A stretch of DNA of 9,901 bases from Muribaculaceae bacterium. Its GTDB lineage: Bacteria > Bacteroidota > Bacteroidia > Bacteroidales > Muribaculaceae. Below the pieces are notes generated by a model that saw only the letters and a list, made by a program, of their open reading frames with translations, had not been told where the DNA came from and did no database searches. Shown here piece by piece: positions 5,981 through 9,901 of this stretch (its first letter is position 1; each line of letters starts with the position of its first letter). Both the position numbers and the translations under genes were made by a program. The stretch lies in assembly GCA_009775535.1 (NCBI GenBank), contig VSPW01000060.1, positions 1-9,901 of the forward strand, written 5' to 3'.

Positions 5981-7642
5981 ATGAAACAGGAAAACAGTTT
6001 GAACAAGTATATCGAGAATTCGGTGAAGGATAATTGGGAACGTTTGGCTTTATCGGATTTTAACGGGGTATCGTTGCAATACCGTGATGTGGCCCGTAAG
6101 ATCGCTAAATTGCATCTTTTGTTCAAACATGCAAGATTGCATCCTGGTGATAAGGTGGCGATATGTGGGCGTAATTCAGCGCATTGGTCTGTTACCTTGC
6201 TTTCATGTCTTACATATGGGGCTGTTGCTGTACCGATACTGAATGATTTTAAAAGTGATACGATACATCATTTGGTAAACCATTCTGAGGCCAAATTGCT
6301 GTTTACAGATTCGTCAACATGGGAAAACCTTGACCATGAGGCAATTCCTAAGATTAAAGGCGTACTTCTAATATCAGATTATTCATTATTGCTGTCACGT
6401 AGTGAGGCTTTGACAAAGGCTAGGCAGCATCTTAATGAATATTTCGGACGGGAATATCCAGAGCGGTTCACTCCAAAGGATATCACATATTATGAAGCAT
6501 CTCCAGATGATGTCGCGTTGATTAATTACACTTCAGGGTCAACAGGATTTTCAAAAGGTGTCATGCTCCCATATAAATCATTGTGGAGCAATATTCAGTA
6601 TACAGTAGACCATCTTGATTACATGCATCCTGGCGATCCTATGGTCTGTATGTTGCCATTGGCTCATATGTATGGTCTTGTTATTGAAATGATCCATCCG
6701 TTTGTAAAAGGGTGCCATGTCTATTTTCTGACTAGGACACCATCGCCGCGTATCATATTGGAAGCTTTTGCACAGGTAAAGCCTAAATTGATAGTTACAG
6801 TGCCTCTTATCATTGAAAAAATTATTCGTACAAAGGTATTCCCTATGCTGGAAAAGCCAATGATGAAACTTTTGTTGCATATTCCTTTAATAGATGAGCA
6901 CTTGCTTTCAAAAATCAAATTGAAATTGAGTGAGGTGTTTGGCGGGAATTTGTATCAATTGATTTTAGGTGGCGCTCCGTTGAACCGTGATGTTGAAGTG
7001 TTTTTACGAAAGATACGTTTCCCATTTACAGTAGGATATGGAATGACTGAATGTGGGCCACTTGTATCGTATTGTCCGTGGGATTCCCAAAGGGAAGGCT
7101 CGTGCGGTAAATTGGTTGACCGAATGGAGTTGCGTGTAGATTCACCAGATCCTGTAAATGTCCCTGGCATTCTATATGTACGAGGAGATAATGTGATGAA
7201 GGGATACTATAAGAATAATGATGCAACTAAGGAGGTCTTTGATCGGGATGGTTGGATGAACACTGGAGATATATGTAATGTGGATTCTGATGGTTATATT
7301 TATATCAGAGGCCGAGATAAAAATATGATATTAGGGCCTTCTGGACAAAATATATATCCTGAAGAGATTGAACAGAAGATAAACAACATGCCATATGTAG
7401 CCGAATCATTGGTGGTGGATGAGGATAACAAGCTGATTGCTTTGATATATCCTGATTTGGAAAATGCATCCAAACAGGGTATAACCACAGAGGAACTGGA
7501 ATCATTGATGGACAGCAATATAAAGTCTGTCAATGATCAGCTTCCAAGCTATTCCCAGATATCAAGGGTTAAGGTGTATATGGAAGAATTCGAGAAAACA
7601 CCAAAAAGGTCAATAAAGAGGTATCTATACACAAGAAAATGA
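5981..7642 (+). CDS. AMP-binding long-chain fatty acid ligase (acyl-CoA or acyl-ACP synthetase)
   Basis: A 553-residue ANL-superfamily enzyme that adenylates a carboxylic acid with ATP and passes it to a thiol, most likely CoA. Motifs in order: phosphate loop YTSGSTGFSKG (183-193), GYGMTECGP (352-360), TGD with Asp430 binding the ribose, hinge YIRGRDKNMI (441-450) and GQNIYPEEIE (455-464). The C-terminal lobe ends with EKTPKRSIKRYLY. In most ANL enzymes the adenylation lysine occupies the place of Ser544 here, with Lys542 and Lys546 on either side. The overall pattern and length fit FadD/ACSL-like long-chain ligases rather than acetyl-CoA or NRPS domains. No signal peptide or membrane segment is evident. 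A consensus promoter lies upstream, and the stop overlaps the start of the LytM-like gene by ATGA, so both are translated from one message. A role in fatty acid uptake or recycling is likely; acyl-ACP as product is possible. Confidence 0.9.
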   Translation: MKQENSLNKYIENSVKDNWERLALSDFNGVSLQYRDVARKIAKLHLLFKHARLHPGDKVAICGRNSAHWSVTLLSCLTYGAVAVPILNDFKSDTIHHLVNHSEAKLLFTDSSTWENLDHEAIPKIKGVLLISDYSLLLSRSEALTKARQHLNEYFGREYPERFTPKDITYYEASPDDVALINYTSGSTGFSKGVMLPYKSLWSNIQYTVDHLDYMHPGDPMVCMLPLAHMYGLVIEMIHPFVKGCHVYFLTRTPSPRIILEAFAQVKPKLIVTVPLIIEKIIRTKVFPMLEKPMMKLLLHIPLIDEHLLSKIKLKLSEVFGGNLYQLILGGAPLNRDVEVFLRKIRFPFTVGYGMTECGPLVSYCPWDSQREGSCGKLVDRMELRVDSPDPVNVPGILYVRGDNVMKGYYKNNDATKEVFDRDGWMNTGDICNVDSDGYIYIRGRDKNMILGPSGQNIYPEEIEQKINNMPYVAESLVVDEDNKLIALIYPDLENASKQGITTEELESLMDSNIKSVNDQLPSYSQISRVKVYMEEFEKTPKRSIKRYLYTRK

Positions 7643-8451
7643 AAATCAAAGACCAATCATTATCACAAAAAACATACAGGCTGGAGGTTGTCAATGAAAA
7701 TTCATTGCAGCGGCGGGCCTTAAAGTTTACACGTCTTCAGTTTTTTGTTGCTGTGGCAGGTGCTATTATTTCTGTTATCTTAATCGGTGCAGTATTGTCT
7801 TCACTACCAGGAGTGAGAAGGTATATACCATGGAGCACTGAGAATGATATGCGTAGCATGTATATGGATATGGCCTTAAGACTGGATTCAATAAGCTATG
7901 TATCACGGATTAATGATGCATATGTCAATAATATTGTTGGTATACTTAATGATGAGATTGAGATCAGTTGTATTGATTCTGCCCTTTTGAAGAGCGAATC
8001 AATTCCTGTTGATTCCTTAATGCTGGCGTCAGATGCCGAAAGACAATTTGTTAAGGACTTTGAAGAAAATAATTTATTTAAATTGTCGGTGCTGACTCCG
8101 ATTGCAGCTGATATTATGGCTTTTTTCCCACCAGTTAAAGGCGGTTTTGGATATGAAGACCGTAAAGTGATGTATATTACTTCAAAAAGTGTGGTCCCAG
8201 TTTCATCAGTCTATAGTGGTACTGTTATAAAAAGTGATTATGGCAGTGATGGTTATACTGTAATGATCCAGCATCCAAATAATTTTTTGACGGTATATAC
8301 AGGCCTTACAGACAGTTTTGTCAATAAGGGGCATAGATTGAATACAGGTTCTAGGATTGGGCTGTTTAACAACAATAAGGGCACTTTGATGTTTGAGATA
8401 TGGCATGATGGAAATGCGGTGTCTCCGTCCAGTGTGATTTCTTTTGATTAA
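7639..8451 (+). CDS. Membrane-anchored degenerate LytM/M23-family protein
   Basis: A 270-residue protein with a basic cytoplasmic tail (RRALKFTR), one transmembrane helix at about 33-56 and a periplasmic remainder. A helical spacer (70-160) precedes a LytM-like beta domain (about 165-268). It retains the M23 framework: a PVSSVYSGTV turn, VMIQHPNNFLTVYTGL with His212 and Tyr220, a KGHRLNTGSRIG repeat and FEIWHDG. The zinc ligands are missing. The HxxxD motif has no counterpart before residue 185, and the C-terminal HxH aligns with Thr249-Leu-Met251. It therefore should not cut peptidoglycan and resembles the dLytM activators (EnvC/NlpD type) that regulate amidases. The start ATGA overlaps the acyl-ligase stop. 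A weak hairpin follows the gene. The partner hydrolase, if any, is not in the window. Confidence 0.82.
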   Translation: MKIKDQSLSQKTYRLEVVNENSLQRRALKFTRLQFFVAVAGAIISVILIGAVLSSLPGVRRYIPWSTENDMRSMYMDMALRLDSISYVSRINDAYVNNIVGILNDEIEISCIDSALLKSESIPVDSLMLASDAERQFVKDFEENNLFKLSVLTPIAADIMAFFPPVKGGFGYEDRKVMYITSKSVVPVSSVYSGTVIKSDYGSDGYTVMIQHPNNFLTVYTGLTDSFVNKGHRLNTGSRIGLFNNNKGTLMFEIWHDGNAVSPSSVISFD

Positions 8452-8483
8452 ATGAGTTAATAAAGATTAAATAGACAGGATTG

Positions 8484-8510
8484 GCCTAAGTTCAGGCATT
8501 ATTATTTTCT
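8484..8510 (+). terminator. Weak candidate terminator after the LytM-like gene
   Basis: GCCT (8484-8487) pairs with AGGC (8494-8497) around a 6-nt loop, followed by the T-rich ATTATTATTTTCT. The stem is only 4 bp, so termination here is uncertain; position between two apparently separate genes is the main support. Confidence 0.25.
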
Positions 8511-8535
8511 ATAATTACAATGTTTTATAATTATA
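8510..8535. repeat. A/T inverted repeat upstream of glutamine synthetase
   Basis: TATAATTA (8510-8517) and TAATTATA (8528-8535) are exact reverse complements with a 10-nt spacer, ending 24 nt before the glutamine synthetase start. A poor promoter match (CATATTTG at 8541-8548, one base off TAnnTTTG) lies just after it without a -33 box. It could be an operator for a nitrogen regulator or simply A/T-rich DNA. Confidence 0.3.
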
Positions 8536-8559
8536 ATAATCATATTTGAAATTGATACC

Positions 8560-9901
8560 ATGAACAAGAAAATCGTATTATCAAAAAATGCTTTAGTACG
8601 CTGGATAAATAAGGTTCCACAAGAATTTACTAGGCAGGATATTATTGACTTTATCATTGAGAATGATATCCAAATGGTCAATTTTATGTATCCAGCTGCA
8701 GACGGGCGTTTAAAAACTCTTAATTTTGTTATTAACGACCTTGAATATCTAGAGACGATATTGACGTTAGGTGAGCGTGTCGATGGATCAAGTCTATTCC
8801 CGTTTATAGAGGCATCTAGCAGTGATCTGTATGTATTGCCACGGTATAGGACCGCTTTTGTTGATCCATTTGCAGAAATGCCGACAGTCACTATGCTGTG
8901 TTCATTTTTTGATAAGGATGGAAAGCCGTTGGAAAGTTCTCCAGAATATACGCTACACAAGGCATGTGAGGCTTTTACAGATGTAACCGGAATGACATTT
9001 CAGGCAATGGGTGAATTGGAATATTATGTGATAGCTCCAGATGACGGCCGTTTTCCTGCTACAGACCAACGGGGCTATCATGAGAGTGCTCCATTTGCTA
9101 AATTCAATGAATTCCGGACAAAATGTATGGGATATATAGCATCTGCCGGCGGTATGATAAAATATGGACATTCTGAAGTCGGGAATTTTGCATTAGATGG
9201 TACGGTATATGAACAGAATGAAATTGAATTCCTTCCTGTTGATGCCGAAGATGCTGCAGACCAACTTTCTATTGCAAAATGGGTAATACGTAATCTTGCA
9301 TATGAAATGGGGTATGATGTGACGTTTGCTCCTAAAATTACCAGTGGTAAGGCTGGTTCTGGATTACATATACATATGCGCATTGTCAAAGATGGGCATA
9401 ATATGATGCTTAATTCAGATAAGACTTTGAGTGATGTAGCCCGTAAGGCGATTGCAGGTATGATGGAACTAGCCCCAGCCTTGACGGCTTTCGGTAATAC
9501 AAATCCATCTAGCTATTTCCGTCTTGTACCACATCAGGAAGCCCCGACAAACATATGTTGGGGCGACCGCAACCGTTCTGTATTGGTTCGTGTACCACTT
9601 GGATGGACCGCTGATAAAGACATGTCGTCATTTGTCAATCCTGCGAGTGCTACTGTTGATATAGATGCGGGGCAAAAGCAGACGGTAGAAATAAGGTCGG
9701 CTGATGGTTCGGCTGATGTATATCAGTTGATAGCAGGTCTTGCCGTGGCTTGCCGTTATGGCTTTGAGATTGATAATGCGCTTGATATTGCGGAGCAGAC
9801 ATACGTTAATGTCAATATCCATAATGAGGAAAATGCAGGTCAACTTTCCAGGTTAAAGCAGCTTCCAGTCGATTGTTTTGAATCATCTGAACGTCTGGAA
9901 G
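8560..9901 (+). CDS. glnA: Glutamine synthetase, GSI-like (3' end outside window)
   Basis: 447 codons are present with no stop before the window ends; the GSI family is commonly about 440-500 residues, so the C-terminus is cut. It makes glutamine from glutamate, ammonia and ATP in the cytoplasm. The N-terminal beta-grasp part holds VDGSSLFPF (Asp75) and SSDLYVLPRYRTAFVDPF. The catalytic part has GELEYYV (Glu152, Glu154), HSEV (Glu206), EQNEIEF (Glu221), GSGLHIHM (His270), YFRLVPHQEAP (Arg321, flap Glu327), WGDRNRSVLVRVP (Arg339, Arg344) and VEIRSAD (Glu377, Arg379), so metal, nucleotide and glutamate sites look intact. It differs from enterobacterial GSI in having SSPEYTLHKA where PR is usual, and no NLYDLPP adenylylation loop is seen in the C-terminal part present. 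It is a GSI-type enzyme, not the larger GSIII (GlnN) of Bacteroides. The ATG at 8560 follows a roughly 108-nt gap, suggesting its own transcription unit. Confidence 0.9.
   Translation, partial: MNKKIVLSKNALVRWINKVPQEFTRQDIIDFIIENDIQMVNFMYPAADGRLKTLNFVINDLEYLETILTLGERVDGSSLFPFIEASSSDLYVLPRYRTAFVDPFAEMPTVTMLCSFFDKDGKPLESSPEYTLHKACEAFTDVTGMTFQAMGELEYYVIAPDDGRFPATDQRGYHESAPFAKFNEFRTKCMGYIASAGGMIKYGHSEVGNFALDGTVYEQNEIEFLPVDAEDAADQLSIAKWVIRNLAYEMGYDVTFAPKITSGKAGSGLHIHMRIVKDGHNMMLNSDKTLSDVARKAIAGMMELAPALTAFGNTNPSSYFRLVPHQEAPTNICWGDRNRSVLVRVPLGWTADKDMSSFVNPASATVDIDAGQKQTVEIRSADGSADVYQLIAGLAVACRYGFEIDNALDIAEQTYVNVNIHNEENAGQLSRLKQLPVDCFESSERLE

Noticed and set aside
8502..9389. Several - strand open frames opposite the glutamine synthetase
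   Set aside because: They overlap a frame with a complete set of glutamine synthetase motifs and show no protein features of their own.
1..9901. Mobile element, CRISPR array, tRNA/rRNA or defence system
   Set aside because: No transposase, integrase, regularly spaced repeats, cloverleaf or rRNA-like sequence was seen on reading both strands; the window reads as housekeeping chromosome.

Overview
The window looks like ordinary chromosome from a member of the Bacteroidales (Bacteroidota). Three things point there. The clearest promoter matches the Bacteroidota consensus TTTG-N19-TAnnTTTG exactly (5906-5936). Starts are preceded by A/T-rich leaders rather than strong Shine-Dalgarno sites. The protein types (a RelA/SpoT protein with an RxKD motif, an AMP-ligase ending in a TPKRSIKRYLY-like tail, a short degenerate LytM protein) fit that phylum. 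I see no insertion sequence, phage gene, tRNA, rRNA or CRISPR array, and no gene-free stretch over 300 bases.

Left block (119-4790, all +): a TetR-family regulator, a 3-oxoacyl-ACP synthase III (KAS III), a long RelA/SpoT homologue and a lipoprotein of unknown function. The regulator is preceded by a -7-like box overlapped by a perfect 7-bp inverted repeat that could be its own operator. The RelA/SpoT protein keeps the ppGpp synthetase residues but has lost the metal and catalytic residues of the HD hydrolase domain, so it is probably a synthetase only. The lipoprotein start lies inside its 3' end (20-nt overlap).

Middle (4781-5980): a secreted alpha/beta hydrolase on the - strand converges on the lipoprotein gene. 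The two reading frames overlap by 10 nt, and both stop codons sit in a 46-nt three-part hairpin that may end transcription both ways. The hydrolase diverges from the next gene across a 174-nt region holding two promoters, a 6-bp inverted repeat and a 7-bp direct repeat with 10-bp period.

Right block (5981-9901, +): a long-chain acyl-CoA/acyl-ACP-type AMP-ligase overlaps by ATGA a membrane-anchored degenerate LytM/M23 protein that has lost the zinc ligands. After about 108 nt comes a glutamine synthetase that runs off the end of the window.

A loose theme is lipid and envelope metabolism (KAS III, acyl ligase, lipase-like hydrolase, LytM factor, lipoprotein) around a stringent-response enzyme. 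That is an inference from proximity. I do not see a clear new defence or mobile system here.
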